From: Prescottella defluvii
GTDB taxonomy: Bacteria; Actinomycetota; Actinomycetes; Mycobacteriales; Mycobacteriaceae
Direction of reading: 5' to 3'
NCBI GenBank assembly: GCA_029690005.1
Contig: CP121458.1
Coordinates: 1,860,001-1,924,000, forward strand
DNA: 64,000 nucleotides
Shown here: piece by piece, positions 19,063-26,887 of the stretch
Position numbering within the stretch: position 1 is the first letter of the stretch
Layout of the letters: the number at the start of each line of letters is the position of its first letter
Program-made: the position numbers and the translations under genes
Notes under the pieces: model-generated
Databases searched by the model: none
Told to the model about the DNA's origin: nothing
What the model saw: only the letters and a program-made list of their open reading frames with translations

Positions 19063-21354
19063 ATGGACACATTCGTGACGTTCACGATCCTGGGTCTCGT
19101 CCTGGGTTCGGTGTACGCAATCGCCGCCTCCGGGCTGGTGCTCACCTACAACACGTCCGGCATCTTCAACTTCGCGCACGGCGCGCAGGCGATGCTCGGC
19201 GCCTTCCTCTACTGGCAGCTGAAGTACGGCTGGGATCTGCCGACGCCGGTGGCGGTGGTCATCACCGTCGGCGTGGCCGGGCCGCTCATGGGCCTGCTGC
19301 TGTACGCCCTGATCATGCGCGGTCTCCGTGACACCGCCGAGGTCGCCAAGATCGTCGTCACGGTGTCGATCATGCTCGGCATGCTCGCGCTCTCCCAGTG
19401 GTTCTGGCATCCCGAGGATCCCCGAACCATGAAGATGTTCTTCGGCGACGAGAGTCGGTTCTCGTTCTTCGGGGCCACGATCCACACGCACGAGATCATC
19501 TGCCTGGTCGCCGCGGTCCTCATCGCCGTCGGCCTGCGCTTCCTGTTCACCCGCACCCGCGTCGGTGTCTCGATGCGTGGTGTCGTCGACGACCCCGACC
19601 TGCTGCGCCTCAACGGGCACAACCCCGAGCGCATCGCCGCGTTCTCGTGGGCGCTCGGATCCACCCTGGCCGTCGTCGCGGGCATCCTCGTCACCCCGAT
19701 CAGCGGTGGCACCCTCGAGGCGAACATGCTCACCCTGCTGGTGATCGACGCGTTCGCCGCCGCCATGTTCGGCCGCCTGCGCAGCATCCCGCGCACGTTC
19801 GTCGGCGCGATCGTCCTCGGCCTCGCCGGTACCTACGTGCTCGGTTACTTCCCGGCCGAGTGGACGTGGACCTCCAACTTTCGCGTCTCGCTGCCGATGA
19901 TCGCGCTGTTCGTCGTCCTCATCGTGCTGCCGCAGGACCGCCTGCGGGGCACGGCCGTCCGCACTCGCGAGCGCTACTCCGTCCCGTCGGTCCGCAAGGC
20001 CGTGGCGTGGGGCGTCGCGTTGATCGTGATCGTCTATCTGATCCGTCTGCTCATGGTCGAGTCCGCGATCACCACCCTCACCCTGGGTGTCTCGTTCGCG
20101 ATCATCGCGCTGTCGCTGACGCTGCTCACCGGGTACGCCGGTGAGATGAACCTGGCGTCGGTGTCGTTCGGCGCCATCTCCACGATCGTCGCGTTCCACT
20201 TCGGTATCTCCGGAACCGGACTCGCGGCCCGCCTGAACATCTGGGGCCTGATCCTCGGAACGCTCGCGGCCGCGGTCATCGGTGGTCTCGTCGCACTCCC
20301 GGCGCTGCGCCTGCGCGGCCTGTACCTGGCGCTCGCGACGATGGCTTTCGGCGTGTTCCTCAGCAACATGGTGTTGCGCGACGCCACCGAGCACGAACTG
20401 TTCGGCGTCAAGTTCTCGATCTTCACCGGCGGCTCGCTCGTGATCCCGCCGCTCGAGATCGGACCGCTGGACCTGAGCAACCAGACGGCCTTCCTCATGA
20501 CAGCCACCTCGTTGTTCGTCGTACTGGCCATCGGCGTCATCGCACTGCGCAACAGCGGCTACGGCCGCCGCCTCGCCGCGATGAAGGACAGCCCGGCGGC
20601 GTCGGCGATGCTCGGACAGAACCTCGTCAAGCTCAAGCTCAGCGTCTTCATGCTCTCCGCCGGCATCGCCGGACTCGGCGGCATCCTGATGTCGAGCGCG
20701 ATCGGCGCGGTCTCCAACGAGAACTTCTCGATCATGATCAGCCTCACGATCCTCATGCTCACCGTCGTCGCGGGGATCGGCTACGTCACCGGCGCCTTCT
20801 TCGGCGGGATCATGGCCGGCGTCGGTTTCGCGGTGATCATGGTGTCGTTCAACAACCTTGCCTCCGGACAGCCCGAGCTCGAGGGGCTGTGGACCTTCAT
20901 GGGTCACCTCGCCGCCGTCAGCCCCGCGCTCATCGGTATGGGCGTCGGCAAGAACCCGTCCGGTTCGGTGCACGACGTCATCGAGGGGTACCGCCGCCTG
21001 CGGAACGCCAAGCCCGTGCTCATCGGCGGCGCCGCGGTCGTGGCCCTCGCCTACGTCCTGGCACTGACCGGCGTTCTCGGCAACTGGTGGTTCGCGACCA
21101 TCGCGATCGTGACCGGGTTCATGCTCCCGGTCGTCGGCCAGATGGTCATGCCGGAAGCGGTGCTGGGCAAGGAAGTCGCAGCGGCCGCGAAGGGCGTCCC
21201 GCCCGAGGAGATCGGGATCGACGAGCCGTACACCGAGGAGAGCCTCGCGGCCCTCGACCGCGAGCTGGGGCTGCCCGCCGTCGTCACGGCCCACACCGTG
21301 GCCGCGACGGAGCAGTTCGCCGACGAGTCCAAGGAGCTGAGTGTCCATGCCTGA
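19063..21354 (+). CDS. fused LivH-LivM branched-chain amino acid-type ABC permease
   Basis: 763 residues from ATG 19063 (AAGG upstream). The first half (about 1-290) is a LivH-like permease (GLVLGSVYAIAASGLVLTYNTSGIFNFAHGAQAMLG, ERIAAFSWALGSTLAVVAGIL). The second half (about 320-650) is a LivM-like permease (ITTLTLGVSFAIIALSLTLLTGYAGEMNLASVSFGAI, GYGRRLAAMKDSPAASAMLGQNL). The C-terminus adds two more helices and an acidic tail. In most bacteria these are two genes; the fusion provides both membrane subunits in a fixed 1:1 ratio. It is followed, with overlap, by the ATPase genes. Confidence 0.9.
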   Translation: MDTFVTFTILGLVLGSVYAIAASGLVLTYNTSGIFNFAHGAQAMLGAFLYWQLKYGWDLPTPVAVVITVGVAGPLMGLLLYALIMRGLRDTAEVAKIVVTVSIMLGMLALSQWFWHPEDPRTMKMFFGDESRFSFFGATIHTHEIICLVAAVLIAVGLRFLFTRTRVGVSMRGVVDDPDLLRLNGHNPERIAAFSWALGSTLAVVAGILVTPISGGTLEANMLTLLVIDAFAAAMFGRLRSIPRTFVGAIVLGLAGTYVLGYFPAEWTWTSNFRVSLPMIALFVVLIVLPQDRLRGTAVRTRERYSVPSVRKAVAWGVALIVIVYLIRLLMVESAITTLTLGVSFAIIALSLTLLTGYAGEMNLASVSFGAISTIVAFHFGISGTGLAARLNIWGLILGTLAAAVIGGLVALPALRLRGLYLALATMAFGVFLSNMVLRDATEHELFGVKFSIFTGGSLVIPPLEIGPLDLSNQTAFLMTATSLFVVLAIGVIALRNSGYGRRLAAMKDSPAASAMLGQNLVKLKLSVFMLSAGIAGLGGILMSSAIGAVSNENFSIMISLTILMLTVVAGIGYVTGAFFGGIMAGVGFAVIMVSFNNLASGQPELEGLWTFMGHLAAVSPALIGMGVGKNPSGSVHDVIEGYRRLRNAKPVLIGGAAVVALAYVLALTGVLGNWWFATIAIVTGFMLPVVGQMVMPEAVLGKEVAAAAKGVPPEEIGIDEPYTEESLAALDRELGLPAVVTAHTVAATEQFADESKELSVHA

Positions 21355-22090
21355 CACCCCCATCCTCGAAACACGCGGGATCACGGTCCGTTTCGGCGGT
21401 CACGTGGCCGTCAACGACGTGAGCATCACCGTCGAGCGCGGTGCGATCACCGGACTGATCGGACCGAACGGCGCAGGCAAGACCACGCTGTTCAACACCA
21501 TCACCGGCCTTCAGAAGCCGGCGTCGGGCAGGATCCTGCTCGACGGCCAGGACGTCACGCGACTCTCGCCCGCCAAGCGTGCGAACAAGGGACTGGCCCG
21601 CACGTTCCAGCGGCTCGAGCTGTTCCTGTCGCTGTCGGTGCGGGACAACATTCGCGTCGCCGGCGACATCCACAAGGCGAACACCCGCAGCCGGATCGAC
21701 GTGGACGCCGAGACCGATCGGATCCTCGAGCTCACCAAGCTCACGGACGTCGCCGACAAGGACGTCTCGGAGATCCCCACCGGACGGGCCCGTGTCGTCG
21801 AGGCGGCACGAGCCCTGATGACGTCGCCGCGGTTGCTGCTGCTCGACGAGCCGGCGTCCGGTCAGACCGAGCAGGAGACCGAGGACTTCGCGGAACTGCT
21901 GCAGCAACTCGCCGCGGACGGCCTCGCGATCTGCCTCGTCGAGCACGACATCCCGCTGGTGATGAAGCTGTGCAAGCACATTCACGTGCTCGACTACGGC
22001 GCCGTCCTCGCGTCGGGCAGCCCGGATCAGGTCCGGGACGACCCGGCGGTGATCGCCGCCTACATCGGCACCGCAGAGGAGGCAGTGTGA
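21347..22090 (+). CDS. LivG-like ABC transporter ATP-binding protein
   Basis: 247 residues. ATG 21347 is used; GTG 21341 is a close alternative, since AAGGAG lies at 21331-21336. It has Walker [11 protein letters not shown]-loop RTFQRLELF, and Walker B RLLLLDEPASG. The ABC signature is unusual: EIPTGRARVVEAARAL replaces LSGGQ-type residues, although the family often varies here. The His switch is LVEHDIPLVMKLC. It overlaps the permease stop and the next ATPase start, so translation is coupled. It energises import with LivF. Confidence 0.9.
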   Translation: MPDTPILETRGITVRFGGHVAVNDVSITVERGAITGLIGPNGAGKTTLFNTITGLQKPASGRILLDGQDVTRLSPAKRANKGLARTFQRLELFLSLSVRDNIRVAGDIHKANTRSRIDVDAETDRILELTKLTDVADKDVSEIPTGRARVVEAARALMTSPRLLLLDEPASGQTEQETEDFAELLQQLAADGLAICLVEHDIPLVMKLCKHIHVLDYGAVLASGSPDQVRDDPAVIAAYIGTAEEAV

Positions 22091-22839
22091 TGTCGACCGT
22101 GACTGCGAACACGGCGGAAGCGTCGGTCGGGCCGGACGAACCCACCCCGCTGCTCGAATTAGCCGGAGTCCGAGCGGGTTACGGCCCCATCGAGGTCCTG
22201 CACGGCGTCGATCTGGCGCTGCAGCCGGGCACCGTCATGGCCCTGCTCGGCCCCAACGGCGGCGGCAAGACCAGCACGCTGAAGATCTGCTCCGGCATCC
22301 TGCCGGTCACCGACGGCGAGCTGCGGATGGCCGGCCGGCGCGTCAACGGCGCCGAGGCGTCGGAGCTGGCGAAGCTCGGCGTGTGCTCGATCCCCGAGGG
22401 ACGCGGCATCTTCGCCAACCTCACGGTGCACGAAAACCTCTGGGTCGCCACCGGAACGGGGTCGAACCTCGCGAAGCTCGAGGAGGTCGCCTACACCCGG
22501 TTCCCGATCCTCGGCAAGCGCAAGAACCAGCTCGCGGGCTCCATGTCCGGTGGCGAGCAGCAGATGCTGGCGCTGTCCCGAGCCCTCGGCACCGCCCCGA
22601 CCGTGCTGCTGCTCGACGAGCTGTCGATGGGCCTGGCGCCGCGCATCGTCTCCCAGATGTACGACATCGTCGGCCAGTTGGTCGAGGAGGGTCTGACCAT
22701 CCTGGTGGCCGAGCAGTTCGCCCGCGCCGTGCTGCCGATCGCCGATCGTGCGGCACTCATGCTCCACGGACGAGTGGTCCGCGTCGGGGCGCCCGACGAA
22801 ATCGAGAACGACCTTTCCAACAGCTACCTAGGAGGATGA
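22090..22839 (+). CDS. LivF-like ABC transporter ATP-binding protein
   Basis: 249 residues from ATG 22090, with GAGGAGG seven bases upstream and overlap with the LivG stop. It has an N-terminal extension of about 20 residues, Walker A GPNGGGKTS, signature GSMSGGEQQMLALSRAL, Walker B VLLLDELSMGLAP, and His-switch position replaced by glutamine (LVAEQFARAV), as is normal for LivF. It ends YLGG. It pairs with LivG on the fused permease. Confidence 0.92.
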   Translation: MSTVTANTAEASVGPDEPTPLLELAGVRAGYGPIEVLHGVDLALQPGTVMALLGPNGGGKTSTLKICSGILPVTDGELRMAGRRVNGAEASELAKLGVCSIPEGRGIFANLTVHENLWVATGTGSNLAKLEEVAYTRFPILGKRKNQLAGSMSGGEQQMLALSRALGTAPTVLLLDELSMGLAPRIVSQMYDIVGQLVEEGLTILVAEQFARAVLPIADRAALMLHGRVVRVGAPDEIENDLSNSYLGG

Positions 22840-22841
22840 CG

Positions 22842-23195
22842 ATGACCACTCTCGCAGATGAGCGTCGCGCCCAGTTCAAGACCGACGTCGCCGAGCTCAA
22901 GCTCAAGACTGGCCAGTCCCGCGGTGACGGCGCCGCCCGCGTCGGCGGCCTGATCCTGATGATCGTCGGTGCCGTCGCGGCCTTCGTCGTCTACATCTCG
23001 TCCCTGACCCTCAACGATCTGCGCGACATCACGTCGTACCAGATCCTGGCCACCGCATTCCTCGCGGTGACGGTGATCGGTGCCGCGCTGTACCTCGCCG
23101 GTGCGGTCGCCAAGGTGCTGCGGCTGTGGCTGCTGCGTCAGCTGCACGAGGGCCAGGCGCAGGCCGACCAGATCGCGGCCGCGCTGTCGAAGTAG
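22842..23195 (+). CDS. small membrane protein ending the Liv-type operon
   Basis: 117 residues from ATG 22842, with AGGAGG six bases upstream, three bases after livF. Two hydrophobic helices (about 34-55 and 69-93) are flanked by a charged N-terminus (ERRAQFKTDVAELKLKTGQ) and a C-terminal helix (LRQLHEGQAQADQIAAAL). The tight spacing and terminator right after it place it within the transporter operon. I do not recognise the family; it could be an accessory or stabilising subunit. Confidence 0.8.
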   Translation: MTTLADERRAQFKTDVAELKLKTGQSRGDGAARVGGLILMIVGAVAAFVVYISSLTLNDLRDITSYQILATAFLAVTVIGAALYLAGAVAKVLRLWLLRQLHEGQAQADQIAAALSK

Positions 23196-23204
23196 CCGAC
23201 ACAA

Positions 23205-23240
23205 CGGCGGCCGGGCACCCTATTCGGTGCCCGGCCGCCG
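23205..23240 (+). terminator. strong hairpin terminator of the Liv-type operon
   Basis: Perfect 15-base GC-rich stem (23205-23219 with 23226-23240, CGGCGGCCGGGCACC pairing fully) and a six-base CTATTC loop. It sits ten bases after the operon's last stop and before the convergent VOC gene. Confidence 0.85.
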
Positions 23241-23256
23241 GCGTTCGTTCGGTGCG

Positions 23257-23637
23257 TCAGCGCAGGTCGCGGCGGATCGGATGGTCCTCGGGGATCTGCA
23301 CCAGCACGATCGAGACGTCGTCCGGGTCCGCGATCCACATCTCGTGCAGCCCCCACGGTTCCTGGCGGGCCTCGCGCACGATCGGCACCTCGGATCGGAT
23401 CAGCTCGGCCTGGACGTCCGCGAGGTTCCGCACCTGCATCCACAGCGCGCCGGCGAACGGCGACTCGAGGTCGGTGCCACCGTGCGACGTCAGCTCGATC
23501 AGTCCCTGCCCGGCGAAGAACACCGTCCCGCCGGGATATTCACGCGCAATGGCGAGCCCGAGAACGTCGCGGTAGAACGACAACGTCACCTCGTAGTCCC
23601 GGGGGCGCAGAATCGTCCTGCTGCTCAGTATCTCCAC
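23257..23637 (-). CDS. VOC-family protein
   Basis: Single VOC domain: SSRTILRPRDYEVTLSFYRDVLGLAIAREYPGG, GQGLIELTSHGG, and the closing EPWGLHEMWIADPDDVSIVLVQIP. The GTG at 23637 (126 residues) is preferred because AGGAGGAG lies about nine bases upstream; a GTG at 23661 would include that Shine-Dalgarno inside the coding region. Typical functions are glyoxalase, antibiotic binding or extradiol dioxygenase. The His/Glu metal ligands are only partly evident, so none is assigned. Confidence 0.75.
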   Translation of the reverse strand: MEILSSRTILRPRDYEVTLSFYRDVLGLAIAREYPGGTVFFAGQGLIELTSHGGTDLESPFAGALWMQVRNLADVQAELIRSEVPIVREARQEPWGLHEMWIADPDDVSIVLVQIPEDHPIRRDLR

Positions 23638-23671
23638 GTCTTCGCTCTCCTCCTGTGTCACACGTCGCGAG

Positions 23672-24120
23672 TCACTGCTCCGGGGCGGGTCGCGCCTCGT
23701 GGCCCGCGCGGCCCCGCGTGCGGCGGGCTTCCTTCATCTCGGCTTCGTACAGGTGCCGGCGCCCACGGAGCAGCGTTCCGCGGATCGCCTTCTCGTGTTC
23801 GCGGAACTCGGACCAGTAGCCGTCGTCGAACTCCTCGACGATCTGGAACGTCCACCGGCCCTCGAGGACGTTGCGGCCCACCATCGACGTCAGCAACCGG
23901 TCCGCGCTCGCGGGATGCCCGGACCTGATCAGCAACTCGACCGCCTCGCCGAGCTGCCGATCCGCCCGGCCCATCAACTGGTGGAAGGCGTAGAGGTGGC
24001 CGCGCGCCTGCTCGACGGTCTCGAGGGCCTCGGACAGCTTGCCCACGGCTTCCACAGTCGCGTCGGTGACCCGTCCGGGCGGCGGTGCTCCGGCGCGGGC
24101 TGCTCGCGGTCGACGGTCAT
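23672..24120 (-). CDS. hypothetical helical protein, reading frame interrupted near the N-terminus
   Basis: The uninterrupted part (from 24055) reads EAVGKLSEALETVEQARGHLYAFHQLMGRADRQ and FDDGYWSEFREHEKAIRGTLLRGRRHLYEAEMKEARR. It is mostly charged helices. Adding one base to the CCC at 24070-24072 (GGG on the coding strand) extends it upstream to an ATG at 24120 (MTVDREQPAPEHRRPDG then VTDATVEAVGK), about 149 residues. I think that is the true start. No family is recognised. Its ATG overlaps the ATG of the divergent frame on the other strand. Confidence 0.6.
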
Positions 24121-24472
24121 GGATCCAGTGTGCCTGGTGGGTCGGGTACTCGTCGTGCGGATCTACTCCGGCGATGTCGCGTTCGAGTCCGACGGATGCG
24201 GTACGTGGACGCGTCTGCCCGACCCGCCGGCGCCGCCGGCTCCGCTGCCGCTGCCGATTCCGCCGGAGTTCGTCGGTCCCGCGATCGCGGCCGGCGTCGG
24301 CAGTGCCCTCGTCGGATCGATGGTCATGCCGTACGCGATGCCGATGCTCGCGTTCGGGTCGATGGAGCTGGCTGCCGGATCGTCGGACGGCACCGCATCG
24401 TCGGGTTCAGTGGAAGCCGCACCGGGCGTTGACGGCGGGTTTGCCCAGTTCGTCAACATGCCTACGCCCTAA
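24119..24472 (+). CDS. hypothetical protein, proline-rich with hydrophobic tail (uncertain)
   Basis: A 117-residue frame from ATG 24119. It begins MDPVCLVGRVLVVRIY, has a proline-rich middle (DPPAPPAPLPLPIPPEF), then a hydrophobic region (VGPAIAAGVGSALVGSMVMPYAMPMLAFGSM). Codon third positions are GC-rich, which favours coding. However, an antisense frame over the same bases is also open, and no ribosome-binding site is visible. Listed as a tentative gene. Confidence 0.35.
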   Translation: MDPVCLVGRVLVVRIYSGDVAFESDGCGTWTRLPDPPAPPAPLPLPIPPEFVGPAIAAGVGSALVGSMVMPYAMPMLAFGSMELAAGSSDGTASSGSVEAAPGVDGGFAQFVNMPTP

Positions 24473-24488
24473 CTGGCGGACCTTCGGA

Positions 24489-24531
24489 TCGTGAAGGATT
24501 CGTGCCGGGTGCCGGGACGAATCCTTCACGA
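24489..24531. repeat. hairpin repeat element, copy 1 (downstream of the RecQ-like gene)
   Basis: Perfect 15-base inverted repeat TCGTGAAGGATTCGT / ACGAATCCTTCACGA with a 13-base GC-rich loop. The same element recurs at 26166-26212 with one changed base pair and a similar loop (both contain CCGGGACG on the right side). The two copies flank the helicase gene exactly. It resembles a repetitive extragenic palindrome. Confidence 0.8.
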
Positions 24532-24552
24532 CCGCCAGTCGGAGCCGACGCG

Positions 24553-26139
24553 TCATTGGACGGTCCGAAGCAGATCCGTGCCGTCGAGCGCCTCCAACGA
24601 CAGTGTCCGGTACCCGTGCTCGTCGAACAGCACGGTGATCCGGTCGGATTCGGCGCGCATCACCACGCCACCGCCCCACGCCCGGTGCGTCACCCGGGTG
24701 TCGACCGGGAACGGCGGCCGATCGGACGTCGTTGGCGCGCTGCGGTTCTCGTCGCAGCGGTCACAGTTGCCGCACGGACCATCGGGGTGCTCGCCGAAGT
24801 ACTCGAGCAGGAACCGGCGGCGGCAACCCCGGCTCTCGGCGTAACCGCGCATCATCTCGACGCGGGAACGGTCCATCCGACGGTCGACGGTCGCTACGTG
24901 CAGCGCCGCCGCCACGGCGTCGGCGTCGGTCACACCGAACGACGCGATGCCCGACGACCCGTCGCGGATCACGTCCGCACGGGCCAGGAGATTGATCGCG
25001 TTCGTCACGGTTCGCGACCGCAGGCCCGTCCGGGATCGCAACTCGCGCAGCGGGATCGGTTCCGCCGGGATCGCCCGATATATCCGGAGCAACGCGTCCT
25101 CGCGGGGGTGGGTCGCCGCGAAGAAGGTGCGCAGCGCCAGATCCTCCGGACGGTAGAACAGCACCGCGAGCGCGTCCGCGCCGTCGCGGCCCGCCCGGCC
25201 GATCTGCTGGTAGTAGTCATCGAGCGAATCCGGCACGGACTCGTGTAGCACGAATCGGACGTCGGGCTTGTCGATGCCGAGCCCGAACGCCGATGTCGCC
25301 ACCACGACGTCGAACCGGCCGTCCAGAAAACCCTCGTGGACGCGGCCGCGGTCCGCCCCACGCATCCCGCCGTGGTACGCCGCCGTGCGCAGCCCGGCGT
25401 CGGCCAGCCACCGGGCGTACTGCAGCGTCGCCGCGCGGGTGGACACGTACAGCAGCCCGGTACCCGACATCTGCCGCGCCCGCGCCAGCAGCGCGCGTCT
25501 CTTGTCCTTCGCGGTGGTGCACCGCTGCACCTCGAGACGGATGTTCGGCCGGTCGAAGCCACCCACCACGACGAGCGGGTCGCGCATCCGCAACTGCGTG
25601 ACGATCTCCTCGCGCACCGGCGGCGACGCCGTCGCGGTGAGCGCGAGGACCGGGGGATGGCCGAGCCGGTCGATAGCGGCGCCGAGTCGCAGGTAGTCGG
25701 GACGGAAGTCGTGACCCCACGCGCTGATGCAGTGCGCCTCGTCCACCACGACCAGCGAGACGTCCGACGCCGCCAGTCGCGCCAGCGTCGTCTCGTTCGC
25801 GAGCTGTTCGGGGGAGAGAAACACGTATTCGGCGCCGGCCTGCTCGACGATCCGCCAGGCCTCCGCCGTCCGCCGCGGTCCGAGGGTCGAGTTCACCGCC
25901 AGCGCGATAGGCGCGTCGTCGGCGGTCTCGATGCCCGACACCTGGTCGTGTTCTAGGGCGATGAGCGGCGAGATCACCAGCGTCATGCCCACGCGCAGTG
26001 CCGCCGTCACCTGGTAGACGGCGGACTTGCCATAGCCCGTGGGCATCGCGGCCACCACGTCGCGACCGTCGAGGATCGGTGCCATCGCCTCGAGCTGGCC
26101 GGGTTTGAGCCGCTCCCAGCCGAAGTCCTCGCGCGCCAC
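24553..26139 (-). CDS. RecQ-family ATP-dependent DNA helicase
   Basis: About 528 residues. Superfamily 2 helicase motifs are in order: FGWERLKPGQLEAM (motif 0), MPTGYGKS (Walker A), VVVDEAHCISAWGHDFRP (DEAH and the RecQ aromatic loop), LALTATASPPV, GLLYVSTRAATLQYA, VVVATSAFGLGIDKPDVRFVLH, and QQIGRAGRDG. The RecQ zinc-binding cysteines appear in RGYAESRGCRRRFLLEYFGE and CGNCDRCDE. It acts in DNA repair and recombination by 3'-5' unwinding. The start is not clear: the GTG at 26139 gives a normal N-terminus, but no Shine-Dalgarno is seen, and an upstream extension runs into the hairpin repeat. Compact C-terminus (about 70 residues after the zinc motif). Confidence 0.87.
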   Translation of the reverse strand: MAREDFGWERLKPGQLEAMAPILDGRDVVAAMPTGYGKSAVYQVTAALRVGMTLVISPLIALEHDQVSGIETADDAPIALAVNSTLGPRRTAEAWRIVEQAGAEYVFLSPEQLANETTLARLAASDVSLVVVDEAHCISAWGHDFRPDYLRLGAAIDRLGHPPVLALTATASPPVREEIVTQLRMRDPLVVVGGFDRPNIRLEVQRCTTAKDKRRALLARARQMSGTGLLYVSTRAATLQYARWLADAGLRTAAYHGGMRGADRGRVHEGFLDGRFDVVVATSAFGLGIDKPDVRFVLHESVPDSLDDYYQQIGRAGRDGADALAVLFYRPEDLALRTFFAATHPREDALLRIYRAIPAEPIPLRELRSRTGLRSRTVTNAINLLARADVIRDGSSGIASFGVTDADAVAAALHVATVDRRMDRSRVEMMRGYAESRGCRRRFLLEYFGEHPDGPCGNCDRCDENRSAPTTSDRPPFPVDTRVTHRAWGGGVVMRAESDRITVLFDEHGYRTLSLEALDGTDLLRTVQ

Positions 26140-26165
26140 GCGGAGCAGGTCGTCGGTCCGGTCGT

Positions 26166-26212
26166 GATCGTGAAGGATTCGGGTCGGTGTCCGGGACGGA
26201 TCCTTCACGATC
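26166..26212. repeat. hairpin repeat element, copy 2 (upstream of the RecQ-like gene)
   Basis: 16-base inverted repeat (GATCGTGAAGGATTCG / CGGATCCTTCACGATC) with one G-T mismatch and a 15-base loop. It is the same element as at 24489. The likely stop of the neighbouring hydrolase gene falls inside its right arm, so the element was probably present or inserted at the junction between the two leftward genes. Confidence 0.8.
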
Positions 26213-26824
26213 CCGCCCGTGCGCGACGAACCAGTTCCGGGCGTGGTCGGCGACGATGTCGAGGGTGCCGGGCTCCTCGAACAGATGCGTGGCGCCGGGA
26301 CGATCACCAGTTCGTGCTCGCACTCGAGCAGCTTCGCGGCCTGCCGGTTCAGCTCGATCACCGTGGTGTCGAGCGAGCCGACGAGCAGCAGCGTCGGCGC
26401 CTGCACCGCCGACAGCCGCGACCCGGCCAGGTCGGGGCGCCCCCGCGGGAGACGATCGCGGCTATGTCGGCGTCGCGGGCGGCGGCCGCGTGCAGGGCCG
26501 CCGCCGCACCCGTGCTCGCCCCGAAATACGCGATCGACGGCGCCCGCTCCCGCAGCTGCGCGGTGACCTCCGTGAGCCGCGCCGACAGCAGCGGGATGTC
26601 GAACACCAGTCGGCGGTCGCCCTCCTCGTCGGGGGCGAGCAGGTCGAACAGCAGCGTGCCCAGGCCGACGTCCTGCAGGAGTTCGGCAACGTAGCGGTTG
26701 CGGGACTGAACCGGCCGCTGCCGCTGCCGTGCGCGAACACGACCACTGGCAGGTCGCCGGCCGGGTCGGTCAGCGAGCCGGACAGGTGGACGCCGTCGAC
26801 CGCGAACTTCGTCTCGGTGCTCAC
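26205..26824 (-). CDS. alpha/beta hydrolase (dienelactone-hydrolase type), reading frame interrupted about four times
   Basis: Joined fragments read VSTETKFAVDGVHLSGSLTDPAG, VVVFAHGSGSGRFSPRNRYVAEL, DVGLGTLLFDLLAPDEEGDRR, IAYFGASTGAAAALHAAAAR, IVSRGGRPDLAG, APTLLLVGSLDTTV, VPGATHLFEEPGTLD. This gives the nucleophile elbow GASTG with catalytic Ser, an Asp in SLDTTV and the His in GATHLF: a complete triad. The restored length is about 207 residues. Breaks lie at about 26703, 26442, 26296 and probably 26217; all are fixed by adding one base to a G/C run. The stop would be TGA at 26205-26207. The GTG at 26824 has GGACAG just before it; an upstream GTG at 26839 is possible. Substrate unknown. Confidence 0.7.
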
Positions 26825-26887
26825 CTGTCCATTGCACACCCGATCGCGGGGCCGCCCAAGAGGAATCGGCCGAAGATCGATCCAGGG

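Noticed and set aside
19048..21384. Very long open frame (778 codons) on the minus strand across the fused permease
   Set aside because: It is antisense to a clearly conserved transporter, its sequence is Arg/Asp/His-rich shadow composition, and GC-rich third positions make such frames common.
24163..24459. Minus-strand frame of 98 codons opposite the proline-rich hypothetical
   Set aside because: Low-complexity Ala/Pro/Ser/Gly composition, no start context; at most one of the two frames is real and the plus strand is slightly better.
24489..26212. The two hairpin repeats as a CRISPR remnant
   Set aside because: Only two copies 1.7 kb apart with a helicase gene between them, no spacers and no cas genes.
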